Source of the DNA: Dickeya oryzae
Lineage (GTDB): Bacteria; Pseudomonadota; Gammaproteobacteria; Enterobacterales; Enterobacteriaceae
Direction: 5' to 3'
NCBI RefSeq assembly: GCF_009372235.1
Contig: NZ_ML762920.1
Span: forward strand, 527,298 to 591,297
Length of the DNA: 64,000 nt
Position numbers and translations under genes: made by a program. The first letter of the stretch is position 1. Each line of letters opens with the position of its first letter. This document shows, piece by piece, positions 19,414 to 31,061 of this stretch. Under the pieces are notes generated by a model. The model was not told the DNA's origin, searched no databases, and worked only from the letters and a program-made list of their open reading frames with translations.

Positions 19414-20557
19414 CGGTTGTTTTCTCTTTAGCAAAATCCAGTGCATCCGGCACAGGTAAGTTTTTAGGTTTACGTGGAATCAATCCGCCTTCACGTTTCC
19501 AGCGTTTGAGCTGATAGACCCACGAAAGCACTTCGGCAACAGCGGCATATAATCCGGTCGGGATCTGCTGCCCTATTTCAGTATGACGGTAAAGGGCCCG
19601 AGCCAACGGCGGCGCTTCAAGTATCGGGATACGGTTCTCTGTACCAAGTTCACGGATGCGTTGGGCTATCCGATCAGCACCTTTGGCCAGCACTCGGGGT
19701 GCACTCATTTTCTTTTCATCATACTTCAGCGCAACAGCATAGTGAGTCGGGTTGGTGACGATAACGTCGGCCTTCGGCACATCCGACATCATTCGGCGTT
19801 GTGCCATCGCCCGCTGCTGCTGGCGGATACGGTTTTTAATATGCGGATCCCCTTCGTGCTCTTTGTATTCGTCACGAATCTCCTGCTTGCTCATGCGTAG
19901 CCGCTTAATGTGACTCCATATCTGCCAGGCCACGTCAAAGCCAACCATAGGGAACAGCCCGAGGATCACCCAAAAACAACACAAGAGCGCGATATTCAGC
20001 GCATCTTTTATCGCCATCCCCATGGGCTCCGACACAAGGTGCAACATACTATTCCAGTTGTGCCGGAGAAACCAAAAAGTAATAAGACCGACAATGACGG
20101 CTTTAAGGATTGCTTTAAATAACTCAGCCAACACCTGGGTCGAAAACATGCGCTTCAACCCAGATAACGGGTTCATCTTACCAAAATCGAAACTTATCGC
20201 CTTAGTACTGAAAATCAGGCCACCCAGTAGTATGGGGGCACCCAAGGCGACCAATACTAATCCAAACAAGATCGGCACAAGCGCCATCACCGCCTGCTCG
20301 AGCAACGTACCGACATGAGAGATTATCAACCGTTCGTCATTAATGAAGCCGTGGTCAAAAGTCAGCCCTTTAGCCATCATATCAGACAGTCTGCCAGCCA
20401 TACTGGCCCCATACCCCCATAAAATAGCGAGGCCGGCAATCAGTATGAATACTGACGTCAGCTCCTTCGAACGGGGGATCTGACCTTCTTCTCGGGCTTT
20501 TTCTGTTCGTTGGGGGGTGGGAGCTTCTGTTTTCTCCAGATCGCTATCATCTGCCAC
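19406..20557 (-). CDS. flhB: Flagellar type III export specificity switch FlhB
   Basis: The 383-residue product has the basic N-terminus KTEAPTPQRTEKAREEGQIP, four membrane segments, and the autocleavage motif N-PTH in VIVTNPTHYAVALKYDEKKM. Cleavage at NPTH changes export from hook to filament substrates, in concert with FliK. The start is GTG at 20557, with AGGAG 8 nt upstream. It is the first gene of flhBAE, transcribed toward flhA after cheZ. Confidence 0.96.
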   Translation of the reverse strand: MADDSDLEKTEAPTPQRTEKAREEGQIPRSKELTSVFILIAGLAILWGYGASMAGRLSDMMAKGLTFDHGFINDERLIISHVGTLLEQAVMALVPILFGLVLVALGAPILLGGLIFSTKAISFDFGKMNPLSGLKRMFSTQVLAELFKAILKAVIVGLITFWFLRHNWNSMLHLVSEPMGMAIKDALNIALLCCFWVILGLFPMVGFDVAWQIWSHIKRLRMSKQEIRDEYKEHEGDPHIKNRIRQQQRAMAQRRMMSDVPKADVIVTNPTHYAVALKYDEKKMSAPRVLAKGADRIAQRIRELGTENRIPILEAPPLARALYRHTEIGQQIPTGLYAAVAEVLSWVYQLKRWKREGGLIPRKPKNLPVPDALDFAKEKTTDG

Positions 20558-20693
20558 TAGAGCCGCTCCTGTTAACGCTCGCTGACATAAAGTTATACAA
20601 CGCTAGCATGACAAAATCCGGCAAATTCTTATGGGTAGAACAAAGGAGAAAATAAGTGGCTATTTATTTTATTGCATAAGAAAGGGGCAGGAA

Positions 20694-20722
20694 TTTACGA
20701 TCGGGGCAAGCCCGACCGTAAA
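20694..20722 (-). terminator. Hairpin downstream of cheZ
   Basis: On the minus strand, 20722-20717 plus 20715-20711 pairs with 20705-20694 to give a 12-bp stem with one G-U pair and a 5-nt loop, 65 nt past the cheZ stop. No long T-run follows, so termination may be partial, allowing some read-through to flhB. Confidence 0.5.
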
Positions 20723-20786
20723 AATCCACATACCTTACGCCACGATGCCCACTCATACGAAGGATGAAATGGGTGTCGGGGTGAAA

Positions 20787-21431
20787 TCAAAAACCCAGGC
20801 TATCCAACAGGTCATCGACCTGATCCTGATTAGAAACAATACCTGCGGCGGTTTTATCAACCTGAGGCCCGTTAAGCAGACCTTCATTCGCACGACGCGC
20901 ATCAGACGGTTTCTCTGGAATATTTTCCAGCAATACCATCAGCAGTTGTTTTTCAATTTCCTGAACAACATCCATCATACGTTTAATAACTTGCCCGGTT
21001 AAGTCCTGGAAATCCTGTGCCATCATGATTTCCAGTAACTGGGCATTGGTAAACGCAGTATGATCCGGGACTGACTCAAGGTAGCTACGCGTGTCGGTAA
21101 CCAACTCACGTGCCTCAGAGAGTTCAATCGGATTCTCAAACCACTGATCCCAACGGGTTTTCAGGGCTTTAGATTCTTCTTCCAGTTGGTTCTGACGAGG
21201 CTGGGCTGCTTCAACACAACTCAATGCACGCTCTGCAGCTTGCGCAGTCATCTGAACAACATAATCAAGACGATCACGCGCATCAGGAATCGCTTCGGCC
21301 GCTTCGGTGATCGCCTGATCTAAACCAAGCTCTTTCAGGCTGTCACGCAGCATGCGTGTCAATTGCCCGATACGAGAAATAATCTCTGTAGCAGACGCAT
21401 GATCGTTAATGGGCATCGGATGTGGATTCAT
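20787..21431 (-). CDS. cheZ: CheY-P phosphatase CheZ
   Basis: The 214-residue product equals E. coli CheZ in length. The central four-helix region includes [20 protein letters not shown] and the active-site helix [19 protein letters not shown] with the catalytic Gln. The C-terminal peptide [12 protein letters not shown] binds CheY-P. GGAGATGCC precedes the ATG. It follows cheY by 9 nt. Confidence 0.97.
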   Translation of the reverse strand: MNPHPMPINDHASATEIISRIGQLTRMLRDSLKELGLDQAITEAAEAIPDARDRLDYVVQMTAQAAERALSCVEAAQPRQNQLEEESKALKTRWDQWFENPIELSEARELVTDTRSYLESVPDHTAFTNAQLLEIMMAQDFQDLTGQVIKRMMDVVQEIEKQLLMVLLENIPEKPSDARRANEGLLNGPQVDKTAAGIVSNQDQVDDLLDSLGF

Positions 21432-21440
21432 GGCATCTCC

Positions 21441-21851
<411 letters not shown>

Positions 21852-21865
21852 TCACCCCGGAGCTG

Positions 21866-22918
21866 CTATATACGTAATGCCTGTCCGGCAGAAACTTGTG
21901 CCAGCATCCGCTGACTCACCTGGTGCAAATCCACCACCTCATCGACACCACCGAGTGCAATAGCCTCTCGAGGCATACCGAATACTACACAACTGGCTTC
22001 ATTCTGCGCGATCGTATACGCTCCCGCCTTATGAAGCTCCAGCATTCCTGCGGCGCCATCATTCCCCATGCCGGTTAGGATTACTCCTACTGCATTTCGT
22101 CCGGCGTACTGTGCAACAGAGTGGAACAGTACGTCAACAGAAGGACGATGACGATTGACCGGCGGACCATCATGCAGTTTTACCTGGTAGTTCGCGCCAC
22201 TACGCGCCAGCTCAAGATGACGAGCGCCAGGTGCGATATAAGCATGCCCTGGCAGGACACGTTCACCATCTTCAGCTTCTTTTACTGTAATCTGACACAG
22301 CTTGTTCAGTCGTTCAGCAAAAGACTTGGTAAATCCTGGCGGCATATGCTGAGTAATCAGTAATGCCGGGCTGGTTGGTGGCAGCGGCTGCAAAACATGT
22401 CGGATTGCCTCAGTCCCACCTGTTGACGCCCCAATCGCGATCAACTTTTCACTACTGAGCAGCGGCATGCTGGGGAGCAATACCGAAGGTGCAACCCCCG
22501 TACTACGCTGTGGTAAGCGTGCTTTGGCAGCCATGCGGATTTTTTCCGCAATCAGCTCACTGTATGCCAGCATCCCCTCGCGGATACCCAATTGAGGCTT
22601 GGTAACAAAGTCAATAGCCCCAAGTTCAAGCGCCCGCAAAGTAATTTCAGAACCTTTCCCGGTCAACGAAGACACCATCACCACAGGCATTGGGCGAAGG
22701 CGCATTAACTTCTCAAGAAAATCAAGGCCATCCATACGTGGCATTTCCACATCAAGCGTCAACACCTGCGGGTTGAATTTCTTGATCAGATCGCGTGCCA
22801 CCAATGGGTCAGGTGCAGTAGCAACCACTTCCATATCGGGATGGCTATTAATAATTTCGGTCATGATCTGTCGCATCAGGGCAGAATCATCAACACATAA
22901 TACTTTTATTTTGCTCAT
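21866..22918 (-). CDS. cheB: Chemoreceptor methylesterase/deamidase CheB
   Basis: The 350-residue product has an N-terminal receiver domain with Asp56 ([12 protein letters not shown]), and a C-terminal methylesterase domain with the catalytic serine in [12 protein letters not shown], His in TQHMPPGF and Asp in [10 protein letters not shown]. It removes methyl groups from chemoreceptors after phosphorylation by CheA. The ATG overlaps the cheR stop by one base (TAATG). Confidence 0.97.
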   Translation of the reverse strand: MSKIKVLCVDDSALMRQIMTEIINSHPDMEVVATAPDPLVARDLIKKFNPQVLTLDVEMPRMDGLDFLEKLMRLRPMPVVMVSSLTGKGSEITLRALELGAIDFVTKPQLGIREGMLAYSELIAEKIRMAAKARLPQRSTGVAPSVLLPSMPLLSSEKLIAIGASTGGTEAIRHVLQPLPPTSPALLITQHMPPGFTKSFAERLNKLCQITVKEAEDGERVLPGHAYIAPGARHLELARSGANYQVKLHDGPPVNRHRPSVDVLFHSVAQYAGRNAVGVILTGMGNDGAAGMLELHKAGAYTIAQNEASCVVFGMPREAIALGGVDEVVDLHQVSQRMLAQVSAGQALRI

Positions 22919-23793
22919 TATCTTTCCTTAGCCAGCCCATAAACAGTCTGCCCGCGCAGGTAGAATTCCCGACTGATCTGACTGAAGTTCTCTGAGTGTC
23001 CGGCAAACAATAATCCGCCTGGTTTAAGTAGCGGAACAAAACGACGCAAAATGCGTTCCTGAGTCTCTTTATCGAAATAAATCATCACATTACGACAAAA
23101 GATCGCATCAAACGGCGCAGGTACAGACCATTCTGGTGCCAATAGATTCACTTGCTGAAAATGAATCATGTTCGCCAGATCCGGACGAACCCGAACCAGA
23201 CCACTGTGCGGCCCGGTTCCACGCAAAAAGAAGCGCTGCATCTGCTGTGGAGAAAGTGACCGGAGATCTTCCTGCCGATAAATACCCGCAGAAGCTTTCT
23301 CTAAAACTTGTGTATCAATATCACTGGCTGTTATCTGGCAGTTACTGGCACGATCGCCATAAACCTCCGCCAACGTCATAGCCAGAGAATACGGTTCTTC
23401 ACCGGTGGAAGCTGCAGTACACCAGATACTGTACCCACCCTGCTGCCGTTTGCGGGCATGCTCAGCAAGGATAGGAAAATGGTGAGCCTCACGAAAAAAT
23501 GCCGTCAAATTCGTTGTTAACGCATTGATGAATGCCTGCCACTCAGCACTGTTAGGATCTGACTCCAACAGCGCAAGGTACTGACCAAAATCATTGATTC
23601 CCAACAAACGCAATCGTCTAACCAGGCGGTTATAGACCATTTCGCGTTTATGGTCGGCCAGCACAATACCAGCACGTTGATAGATAAGCTGACTGATTCT
23701 CCGAAAGTGAACATCAGACAGCGGCAACCGTTCAACCATCTGACTCAAAATAGATGTAGAACCTGAACGATTTGGCGATGGTGTATTATTCAT
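22918..23793 (-). CDS. cheR: Chemoreceptor methyltransferase CheR
   Basis: The 291-residue product has the helical N-terminal domain ([20 protein letters not shown]) and the AdoMet-binding domain with [15 protein letters not shown] and [19 protein letters not shown]. It methylates chemoreceptor glutamates and can dock on the C-terminal pentapeptide NWETF that two receptors in this window carry. It is the first gene of cheRBYZ, and a sigma-28 promoter lies about 366 nt upstream. Confidence 0.97.
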   Translation of the reverse strand: MNNTPSPNRSGSTSILSQMVERLPLSDVHFRRISQLIYQRAGIVLADHKREMVYNRLVRRLRLLGINDFGQYLALLESDPNSAEWQAFINALTTNLTAFFREAHHFPILAEHARKRQQGGYSIWCTAASTGEEPYSLAMTLAEVYGDRASNCQITASDIDTQVLEKASAGIYRQEDLRSLSPQQMQRFFLRGTGPHSGLVRVRPDLANMIHFQQVNLLAPEWSVPAPFDAIFCRNVMIYFDKETQERILRRFVPLLKPGGLLFAGHSENFSQISREFYLRGQTVYGLAKER

Positions 23794-24012
23794 ATCTGAC
23801 CGCCCGAAAATGGATAGATGATTTTATTGTTTTTCAATCAGACTTCCCATTATGACTATTACAGGTCTAATGCCTTATCTCAAGCTTCGCCACGCGATGA
23901 ACGCTATCTATCAACATACCACTGGGAAACTTGCTTTTATCCGTCTTTTTCCGACGAATTAATAGCGGTAATCACACAATGGTTTGAATGGATGCTTTTG
24001 ACATTGTTCATC

Positions 24013-24049
24013 ATGAAGATTGTTCACACTAAAACAATTCAATCTTCAT
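24013..24049 (-). other. Hairpin in the predicted cheR leader
   Basis: A perfect 10-bp inverted repeat (24013-24022 with 24040-24049, 17-nt loop) lies about 110 nt downstream of the predicted sigma-28 start and 220 nt before cheR. Function unknown; it may affect leader stability or translation. Confidence 0.5.
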
Positions 24050-24158
24050 CGTCGCCACACTCCCTGAGTAGCACCATCGTTACCAGCCAACGCTGCTGAC
24101 TGAGAGTCGCCCTTTAAGGCTCGCTAAAATACGCCCATACAATTGGCATTAGTTATAT

Positions 24159-24185
24159 AAATCGGCTGTATTAAACCTTTCTTTA
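24159..24185 (-). promoter_or_regulatory. Sigma-28 (FliA) promoter, probably for cheRBYZ
   Basis: On the minus strand TAAAGAAA, exactly 11 nt, then GCCGATTT matches the FliA consensus at TAAAG and GCCGAT. It reads toward cheR with an unusually long leader of about 360 nt. cheRBYZ is a class III operon in enterobacteria, which supports the call. Confidence 0.75.
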
Positions 24186-24458
24186 ACTAAAGAGGCGTCA
24201 TAACGGCAACAAAAATTAAAACTGCAACATTTGTCTCAAAACCGTCGGTTCCTCTGTACAGCCTCGGGACTATTAGTGCACGAAATCCCTTAAAAAAAAC
24301 TTAAGTAAACAACACTAATATAGATGTTATCAGCTATTTTTTCTGTTCTGTGATGCAACTTTCATCAGAAATAGAACTGAAAGACGAAAAATTAGCCAAT
24401 CGAAAATTTATACTCAACACCGTTGCTCAGGATAAATTTCCATTACTATCTAAGTATC

Positions 24459-24491
24459 AATCGGGTGGGCCATATCCTGACCTACCCGATT
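24459..24491. terminator. Hairpin just beyond the chemoreceptor gene
   Basis: The arms 24459-24469 and 24481-24491 form an 11-bp stem with one G-U pair in plus-strand RNA (an A-C mismatch in minus-strand RNA), loop 11 nt. It starts 17 nt past the receptor stop. No T-run follows on the minus strand, so it is a weak terminator or 3'-end stabiliser. Confidence 0.45.
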
Positions 24492-24507
24492 CAGTCATTA
24501 AAAACGA

Positions 24508-26211
24508 TTAAAAGGTTTCCCAGTTATCGGCAGTTTTACTGGTTCTGGCCTTTTTCTCTGTCTCCGTTATTACTGAGGTTGCCAGCAAGGCGGGTCTGGC
24601 AACGCGAGCTGAAGCAGCAACCGCAGCAGACTGGGTTGTCATACCGTTGTTTCCTGATAAACGGAACACCGCTACCGCCTGATTCAGTACCCGAACCTGC
24701 TCTTCGAGCGAGTGAGCGGCAGAAGCAGACTCCTCAACCAACGCAGAGTTTTGCTGGGTAACCCGATCCATTTCTGTCACCGCCTGACCGACTTGATCGA
24801 TACCACGGCTTTGTTCTTCAGAAGCCGATGCGATTTCCCCCATGATGTCAGTCACACGAGTCACCGCACCCACTATTTCCCCCATCGTTTCACCGGCACT
24901 TTCAACCAGCACTGAGCCTTCTTCAACCCGGTTTACCGAATCTTCAATCAGAGACTTAATTTCTTTCGCCGCCTGCGCACTGCGCTGGGCCAGACTACGA
25001 ACCTCGCCAGCAACAACGGCAAAGCCCCGTCCCTGCTCCCCTGCTCTCGCAGCTTCAACAGCGGCGTTCAGCGCCAGAATATTAGTCTGGAACGCGATAC
25101 CGTCGATCACACTGGTGATATCAGCAATCTTCTGCGAGCTTCCCGCAATGTTATGCATGGTTTTCACCACATTATCGACCACTTTCCCACCTTTTTGCGC
25201 AGTCTCAGACGCGCTCAAAGCCAGTTGGCTCGCCTGACGTGCGTTTTCAGCATTCTGCTTCACGGTAGAAGTAAGTTGTTCCATGCTGGCAGCGGTTTCT
25301 TCAAGTGCGGCAGCCTGCTGTTCCGTTCTTGACGACAGATCAGTATTGCCCGCGCTGATTTCCGATGCACCGGTGTAAATGGCCTCTGCACTTTGTCGAA
25401 CTGCACTCACCGTCGTAAAAAACTCGGTTTGCATATGTCGCAGGCTATCAGCCAGAATGCCCATCTCATTCGTGCCGTGAAAATCAATCCGGGTCGTCAG
25501 ATCACCTTTCGCCATATGACGAATATGCCCAATAAGGTTGTGCAGTGGCTGAACAAGAGAACGGTTGATACCCAACCAGACGATCAACGCCATAAGCACA
25601 ACGAAGATCGCGACAGAAACCAACAACCACAATGCCGTCGAATAAGAAGCATTATTCTCTTCTACCGCATTGGCATAAACTTTATCGTAGGAGTCTTTGT
25701 AAGAATAATAAGCTTTCTCGAACCGATCCTGAAAACCTTGGGTAGGTTGATCAAAAAACTCCTTCAGCTTTCCGGTAGAGATAAAAACAATCAACTCACT
25801 TAATGCATTGTTCAGTGCGGTATAATTATCTTTTACCGCCTGACCAATAGCAGGATCTTGTTGATTCGTATATGGTATTTTTTCATAATTGGCAAAGTGG
25901 GTATTGGCGATAACCAGTTGCTTTTTCGCCAGTTCAATCAGATCTTTTGCTGATACCCCGCCGGAAACCCCACCAGATATGTCCATCGCATAACGCGTTC
26001 CCGCACGGTTCAGCGTGTTACGCGTTTGCAATAAATAAGACCAGGTCGATTCCAGCTCTGATTTCTGTTGGTTAATAATTCTTGTCGTCGTGAAGATATC
26101 TCGGTCCGACTTCAATGCATTGAAAAATAGTCCGCCGGAAATGATTTGTAGGGCAATAAATAACCCAAGAATAATAACAAGCCCAGTAACAACTTTTATA
26201 CGATTCAGCAT
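24508..26211 (-). CDS. Methyl-accepting chemotaxis protein
   Basis: The 567-residue receptor has an N-terminal membrane helix ([20 protein letters not shown]), a helical periplasmic ligand domain (about 35-190), a second membrane helix (about 193-214), a HAMP region (about 215-268) and the signalling hairpin whose tip is [34 protein letters not shown]. It ends with NWETF, the CheR/CheB docking pentapeptide. It sits between cheW and cheR, the usual tar position. The ligand cannot be read from sequence. Confidence 0.93.
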   Translation of the reverse strand: MLNRIKVVTGLVIILGLFIALQIISGGLFFNALKSDRDIFTTTRIINQQKSELESTWSYLLQTRNTLNRAGTRYAMDISGGVSGGVSAKDLIELAKKQLVIANTHFANYEKIPYTNQQDPAIGQAVKDNYTALNNALSELIVFISTGKLKEFFDQPTQGFQDRFEKAYYSYKDSYDKVYANAVEENNASYSTALWLLVSVAIFVVLMALIVWLGINRSLVQPLHNLIGHIRHMAKGDLTTRIDFHGTNEMGILADSLRHMQTEFFTTVSAVRQSAEAIYTGASEISAGNTDLSSRTEQQAAALEETAASMEQLTSTVKQNAENARQASQLALSASETAQKGGKVVDNVVKTMHNIAGSSQKIADITSVIDGIAFQTNILALNAAVEAARAGEQGRGFAVVAGEVRSLAQRSAQAAKEIKSLIEDSVNRVEEGSVLVESAGETMGEIVGAVTRVTDIMGEIASASEEQSRGIDQVGQAVTEMDRVTQQNSALVEESASAAHSLEEQVRVLNQAVAVFRLSGNNGMTTQSAAVAASARVARPALLATSVITETEKKARTSKTADNWETF

Positions 26212-26296
26212 ATTAAAACCTTAATTGCAACGATCCCTGATGCCTTGGTATCTCTACAACCTTTTAACTTCCAGAGATTGGGGGTAATAAATGATA

Positions 26297-26316
26297 TGGG
26301 CCACCGAAGTGGCCCA
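26297..26316 (-). terminator. UUCG-capped hairpin between cheW and the chemoreceptor gene
   Basis: The minus-strand RNA forms an 8-bp stem (26316-26309 with 26304-26297) closed by C(UUCG)G, an exceptionally stable tetraloop. It starts 14 nt after the cheW stop and is followed by only a weak T-rich stretch. It may terminate part of the motAB-cheAW transcript or protect its 3' end. Confidence 0.6.
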
Positions 26317-26329
26317 GTATGGCTTTTTA

Positions 26330-26827
26330 TCAAACCTTCATGACGCTATCAACCAGCGCCATTTCTTCGCTGCTGAGTAGCCTTTCAATATCTACCAGAA
26401 TCAGCATACGTTCCCCCAACGAACCCAGTCCGGTGAGATATTCCGTTGACAGCGTGACAGCAAACTCCGGTGCCGGGCGAATTTGTTCAGCCGTCAGGGA
26501 CAGAACATCAGAAACGCCATCGACCACGATGCCAACAACACGCTGCCCCAGGTTCAATACGATAACAACGGTATTGTCATCATAATCGACTTCCTGCTGC
26601 ATGAATTTGATGCGCAAATCGACAATCGGCACGATAACGCCACGCAGGTTGGTGACACCTTTAATAAACTCAGGGGTATTGGCAATACGGGTAACTTGAT
26701 CGTAACCGCGAATTTCTTGAACCTTCAAAATATCCACGCCGTATTCTTCATCACCCAGCGTGAAAATCAAAAATTCCTGACCTACTGTCTCGCCCGCTAA
26801 TTTTGTGACATTTGCAAGTCCAGTCAT
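26330..26827 (-). CDS. cheW: Chemotaxis coupling protein CheW
   Basis: The 165-residue product matches E. coli CheW (167) throughout: [40 protein letters not shown] and [20 protein letters not shown]. It links receptors to CheA. The ATG at 26827 ([12 protein letters not shown]) fits the family, with AGG 8 nt upstream; an in-frame GTG at 26836 is less likely. It follows cheA by 35 nt. Confidence 0.97.
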   Translation of the reverse strand: MTGLANVTKLAGETVGQEFLIFTLGDEEYGVDILKVQEIRGYDQVTRIANTPEFIKGVTNLRGVIVPIVDLRIKFMQQEVDYDDNTVVIVLNLGQRVVGIVVDGVSDVLSLTAEQIRPAPEFAVTLSTEYLTGLGSLGERMLILVDIERLLSSEEMALVDSVMKV

Positions 26828-26862
26828 GTTTCTCACCTTTAATCTATAGCTGTAATTTGCTG

Positions 26863-28911
26863 TTAAGCTGCGGTTTCAACCACACGCTTTTCCCGATAAA
26901 GCGCCTGCAACGCAGAAACATCCACAATCAGCGCTACGCTACCATCACCCAAAATAGTTGCGGCTGAAACGCCTGGCACCTTGCGGTAGTTGCTTTCCAG
27001 GTTTTTCACAACAACCTGATGCTGACCAATCAACTGGTCAACCAGCAAGGCATAACGACGGCCAGCGCTCTGCAGAATAACGACGATACCCTGAGTGGCA
27101 TCCGTTTTTGCTCCGGCGACATCGAATACCTGATACAGCTCAACCAGTGGCAGATATTCGCCACGAACCTGCAACACTCGCTCTCCCCCCGCCAGAGGAT
27201 ACAAGTCCTCAGACTGAGGCTGCAAAGATTCCATCACGGCGTTAAGCGGCAGGATAAAGACTTCATCATTAACCTTGACGGACATACCATCAAGTATGGC
27301 CAGTGTCAGCGGCAGCAGAATACGAATCGTCGTTCCTTTACCTTTCACGAAATGGATTTCAACATGCCCACCCATTTCCTGAATATTCCGTTTCACCACA
27401 TCCATACCAACGCCACGGCCTGACACATCGGTCACTTTCTCTGCAGTAGAAAAACCCGGAGCAAAGATCAGCATACCGACGTCTTCATCCGTCATGCTTT
27501 CACTGACAGCCATCCCTTGGGACAACGCCTTAGCCAGAATACGTTCACGATTCAAGCCGGCACCATCATCAATCACTTCAATGCAAATATTGCCACCCTG
27601 ATGTTCTGCGGACAGTATCAGGTTCCCTACTGCAGGTTTGCCCGATTCAATACGCTTCTCAGGTGATTCAATACCGTGATCGAGGCTGTTACGCACGAGG
27701 TGTGTCAATGGGTCAATGATGCGTTCAATCAGGCTTTTATCCAGTTCGGTTGAGCTCCCTTGCAGGGTCAGCTCAACTTCTTTACCCAATTTAGCCGCCA
27801 AGTCGCGAACCAGACGTGGAAAACGGCTGAATACATACTCCATCGGCATCATACGGATGGACATCACCGATTCTTGCAGGTCACGAGCATTTCTTTCAAG
27901 TTGCCCCATGCTATTGAGCAGATCGCCATGTGCAACAGGGTCAAGAGCACTGGAACGCTGTGCCAGCATAGACTGAGTAATAACCAACTCACCGACCAAG
28001 TTAATGAGTTGGTCAACCTTTTCCACCGCTACACGGATACTGGTATCACCTGTTTTCTGTCTACCTTTAGCGGCGTCATTATTGCCACCAGCAGGCTTGG
28101 CCACAGGGGCCGCTGCCGCAGCCGGTGCAGCAGGCTGCGCTGGTGCAACCGCAGCGGCAGGCTCGACAGGTTCAACCGCAGCGACAAACTCGGCTTGGGC
28201 TGGTGCGCCACCGGTAGCAGACTTGAAGCTAATCTGATCTGGCTCCAGAACAAAACATAACACAGCACTGATGTCATCTTCGCTGGCTGATGTATCGAGC
28301 GTCAGTTCGACACTATTACTGGTCTGTACGGAATCCTTCACTGTTCCGAGATTACCCAGTTCTTCAAGTAACTGAGGAATATCCGACTCTTTCAGGTTAG
28401 TAAGGGCTATACGCAATCCCGAGTGGCTGCCGGCAGACGCCGGAGCTGAGGATGGGGAAACCGATTGTTCAACCTCTGCTGCTTTGACAGGGGCGACCGC
28501 TCCAGCAGTGCCATTTTCTTTGGACTCCAGAGCAAGCTGGCGCAGAGCTTGACAGATATACTCAAAGCTTTCTGTGTTGGGCTCTTGCGCGGTTTTGTAA
28601 GCATCCAACTGATCCTGCATGATATCTTTGGTTTCCAAAAACAGGTTGATAATGTCAGTGCTCAGCCGCATTTCACCACGTCTGGCACCATCCAACAGGT
28701 TTTCTAGTATATGTGTAGTTTCCTGTAGTACAGTGAAACCAAATGTTCCCGCGCCCCCTTTAATCGAGTGAGCAGCACGAAATATGGCATTCATCTGTTC
28801 CGTATCAGGCGCTAACGGATCAAGTTGCAATAGATGCTGCTCCATGTCCGCCAACAATTCATCTGCTTCATCAAAAAATGTTTGATAAAAAGCACTCATG
28901 TCCATGCTCAC
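26863..28911 (-). CDS. cheA: Chemotaxis histidine kinase CheA
   Basis: The 682-residue kinase has P1 with phospho-acceptor His48 ([16 protein letters not shown]), a P2 CheY/CheB-binding domain, an Ala/Pro-rich linker (about 245-285), P3 dimerisation, the P4 ATP site ([48 protein letters not shown]) and a CheW-like P5. The GTG at 28911 is preferred over GTG 28920: AGAGG lies 8 nt upstream, and the N-terminus [12 protein letters not shown] then matches E. coli CheA, which also starts at GTG. Slightly longer than E. coli (654) owing to the linker. Confidence 0.96.
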   Translation of the reverse strand: MSMDMSAFYQTFFDEADELLADMEQHLLQLDPLAPDTEQMNAIFRAAHSIKGGAGTFGFTVLQETTHILENLLDGARRGEMRLSTDIINLFLETKDIMQDQLDAYKTAQEPNTESFEYICQALRQLALESKENGTAGAVAPVKAAEVEQSVSPSSAPASAGSHSGLRIALTNLKESDIPQLLEELGNLGTVKDSVQTSNSVELTLDTSASEDDISAVLCFVLEPDQISFKSATGGAPAQAEFVAAVEPVEPAAAVAPAQPAAPAAAAAPVAKPAGGNNDAAKGRQKTGDTSIRVAVEKVDQLINLVGELVITQSMLAQRSSALDPVAHGDLLNSMGQLERNARDLQESVMSIRMMPMEYVFSRFPRLVRDLAAKLGKEVELTLQGSSTELDKSLIERIIDPLTHLVRNSLDHGIESPEKRIESGKPAVGNLILSAEHQGGNICIEVIDDGAGLNRERILAKALSQGMAVSESMTDEDVGMLIFAPGFSTAEKVTDVSGRGVGMDVVKRNIQEMGGHVEIHFVKGKGTTIRILLPLTLAILDGMSVKVNDEVFILPLNAVMESLQPQSEDLYPLAGGERVLQVRGEYLPLVELYQVFDVAGAKTDATQGIVVILQSAGRRYALLVDQLIGQHQVVVKNLESNYRKVPGVSAATILGDGSVALIVDVSALQALYREKRVVETAA

Positions 28912-28916
28912 GTGGG

Positions 28917-30044
28917 TCACCTCTGCTGTGAATCGCGGCTTGTTGAAGAAGGTGTCGCCTGACTATCAGGTGCTGCAGGCAAAGCTGTCGTAGGCTGCCG
29001 ACGGCTTGTTGCCGATGAGCTCGCTCCCGACGCAGGCGCCGCTGTTGCGGGTGCCTGAACAGGAGCCACAGTTGAGCCAGATACAGGCGTCCCATTGGTT
29101 TCGGGTTTTGGTGCAGCCGTACTGTTACCGTTATCGGCAGGCGCGGTAACTGGCTTGGCTTTATCCATCCCCATGTTTTGTAAATTTTCTATTTTATCAA
29201 TGTTTACTGCACTGCTTTCAGCATTTTCACGTTCGATATTCTCCTGAGCTTGCTTATTCAGGACAACCAGACTGATACGCCGGTTGATGGCATCGCTGCC
29301 GCCTTTCGCCTGCTTCAAATTCATCGTGTCAGCCATACCAACAACGCGCAACACTTTGCCATCGGCAAGTCCACCCGCAATTAATTCACGCCGGGAAGCG
29401 TTGGCACGATCAGCTGAAAGCTCCCAGTTACTATAGCCACGCTCCCCCATCGCATACGGTGCATCATCAGTATGGCCCGATAAACTGATCTTATTGGGAA
29501 TATCATTCAAAATCGGCGCGATGGCTCGCAAAATATCGCTCATGTAAGGCTCTACCTGCGCACTACCCGTCTTAAACATGGGGCGATTGTTACTATCGAT
29601 AATCTGGATGCGTAGACCCTCATCAACCATTTCAATCAACAGGTGCGGCCTTAATGCTCTGAGACGTGGATCCGCTTCTATCAACTGATCGAGGCGTTCG
29701 CGCAATTTATTCAGCTTAATTTCTTCAAGACGCCCATCCATCGTATCAATCTGTCGCTTCACATCCCCTTCCTGCTGTGTCGGATCCGAACCGCCACCTG
29801 GGATAGGATTGGAAGCATCACTAATCTTAGGGCCAGATGTAATGGCAATTTTTAATGGTGTACGAAAATACTCAGCAATCTGAGCCAACTGGGAAGGCGA
29901 AGAAATGGCAATCAACCACATGACCAAAAAAAGTGCCATCATAGCGGTCATGAAGTCAGCATAAGCAATCTTCCATGAACCACCATGGTGGGCGGCATGT
30001 CCCGATTTACGTTTTTTGCGGATAATGGGATGCTGATGTTTCAT
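28917..30044 (-). CDS. motB: Flagellar stator protein MotB
   Basis: The 375-residue product has a basic cytoplasmic N-terminus, one membrane helix with the proton-carrying Asp30 ([20 protein letters not shown]), a plug region and an OmpA-like peptidoglycan-binding domain ([33 protein letters not shown]). After about residue 270 it has a long Ala/Pro/Ser/Thr-rich tail, making it about 67 residues longer than E. coli MotB. It overlaps motA by 4 nt (ATGA). Confidence 0.96.
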   Translation of the reverse strand: MKHQHPIIRKKRKSGHAAHHGGSWKIAYADFMTAMMALFLVMWLIAISSPSQLAQIAEYFRTPLKIAITSGPKISDASNPIPGGGSDPTQQEGDVKRQIDTMDGRLEEIKLNKLRERLDQLIEADPRLRALRPHLLIEMVDEGLRIQIIDSNNRPMFKTGSAQVEPYMSDILRAIAPILNDIPNKISLSGHTDDAPYAMGERGYSNWELSADRANASRRELIAGGLADGKVLRVVGMADTMNLKQAKGGSDAINRRISLVVLNKQAQENIERENAESSAVNIDKIENLQNMGMDKAKPVTAPADNGNSTAAPKPETNGTPVSGSTVAPVQAPATAAPASGASSSATSRRQPTTALPAAPDSQATPSSTSRDSQQR

Positions 30045-30928
30045 GCGTCATTTTCCGATGCCTGCTGTGCCGGAGCCTTCACATTACGAATATGCTCTTC
30101 CATTTCAGTAAATGAAGGACGCACGGTTGAATAAAGCGTTTTACGTCCAAACTCAACGGCAATCTGTGGCGCATAGCCATTCAGGCTGGATAATAGGGTT
30201 ACCTTGATACATTGTAGCACCTTGATCTTCTCTGAGTTCTTCTGACGCAACAGTGATGCCAAAGGCGACACGAAACCGTAAGCTAACAAAATACCCAGGA
30301 ACGTCCCCACCATCGCATGGGCAATCATCATGCCCAGTTCTGCTGCAGGACGATCAACAAATGCCAGAGAGTGCACTACCCCCATAACTGCAGCGACGAT
30401 ACCAAACGCAGGCAAACCATCCCCCATCAGGTTCAAACTCGTAGCCGGTACTTCAACTTCATGCTCGACGGTTTCAATCTCTTCATCCATCAGCGTTTCA
30501 ATTTCAAACGCATTCATATTGCCGCTAACCATCAAACGCAGATAATCCGTGACGAACTCGACAATGTAGTTATCAGCAAGAATCCGGGGATAATTGGAAA
30601 ATATCTCACTCTCTTTCGGGTTATCAATGTCAAATTCCAGAGAAAGCATACCCTGCTGGCGAGACTTGGCCATCAACCGGAATAGGACCGCCATCAGGTC
30701 CATATACACGGCTTTGGTATATTTGGAGCCCTGAAATAGCACAGGAAAAGCCTTCATCGTCGCTTTGATAGCTTTAGCATTGTTACCGACAATAAAAGCC
30801 CCTACTGCCGCGCCACCGATAATCAGCAGTTCTGAAGGCTGATACAACGCCCCCAACTCGCCACCAACCATAAGATAACCGCCAAGTATGGAGCCTATAG
30901 TGACAAGATAACCCAATATAACCAGCAC
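30041..30928 (-). CDS. motA: Flagellar stator protein MotA
   Basis: The 295-residue product equals E. coli MotA in length, with four membrane segments and the conserved [20 protein letters not shown] and [20 protein letters not shown] blocks. With MotB it forms the proton channel that drives rotation via the cytoplasmic loop and FliG. The start is GTG at 30928 (E. coli motA also uses GTG), with AAGGAATTCTT upstream. It begins motAB-cheAW. Confidence 0.97.
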   Translation of the reverse strand: MLVILGYLVTIGSILGGYLMVGGELGALYQPSELLIIGGAAVGAFIVGNNAKAIKATMKAFPVLFQGSKYTKAVYMDLMAVLFRLMAKSRQQGMLSLEFDIDNPKESEIFSNYPRILADNYIVEFVTDYLRLMVSGNMNAFEIETLMDEEIETVEHEVEVPATSLNLMGDGLPAFGIVAAVMGVVHSLAFVDRPAAELGMMIAHAMVGTFLGILLAYGFVSPLASLLRQKNSEKIKVLQCIKVTLLSSLNGYAPQIAVEFGRKTLYSTVRPSFTEMEEHIRNVKAPAQQASENDA

Positions 30929-31061
30929 AAGAATTCCTTATAGATATTAAAAGGGTAGCTGAGAGAGTTATAAATGCAGTATTACCAACGACTTATTTGA
31001 AGGGGATACTGCCATCGAGCAATGAACGCGCGATGACAGAACCACAAAATCGCCATCAGGC

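Larger units (their letters stand above)
23794..24507. other. 714-bp gap between cheR and the chemoreceptor gene
   Basis: No convincing gene is seen on either strand. It holds a sigma-28 promoter (24159-24185, minus), a hairpin within the predicted leader (24013-24049), and a second hairpin near the chemoreceptor end (24459-24491). In E. coli the corresponding place holds the tar/tap receptor genes. Confidence 0.7.

Noticed and set aside
20631..21002. Plus-strand frame over the cheZ 3' end
   Set aside because: Mostly antisense to cheZ and without a conserved motif.
23818..24099. 93-codon plus-strand frame in the cheR upstream gap
   Set aside because: No start signal or recognisable domain, and it is antisense to the predicted cheR leader.
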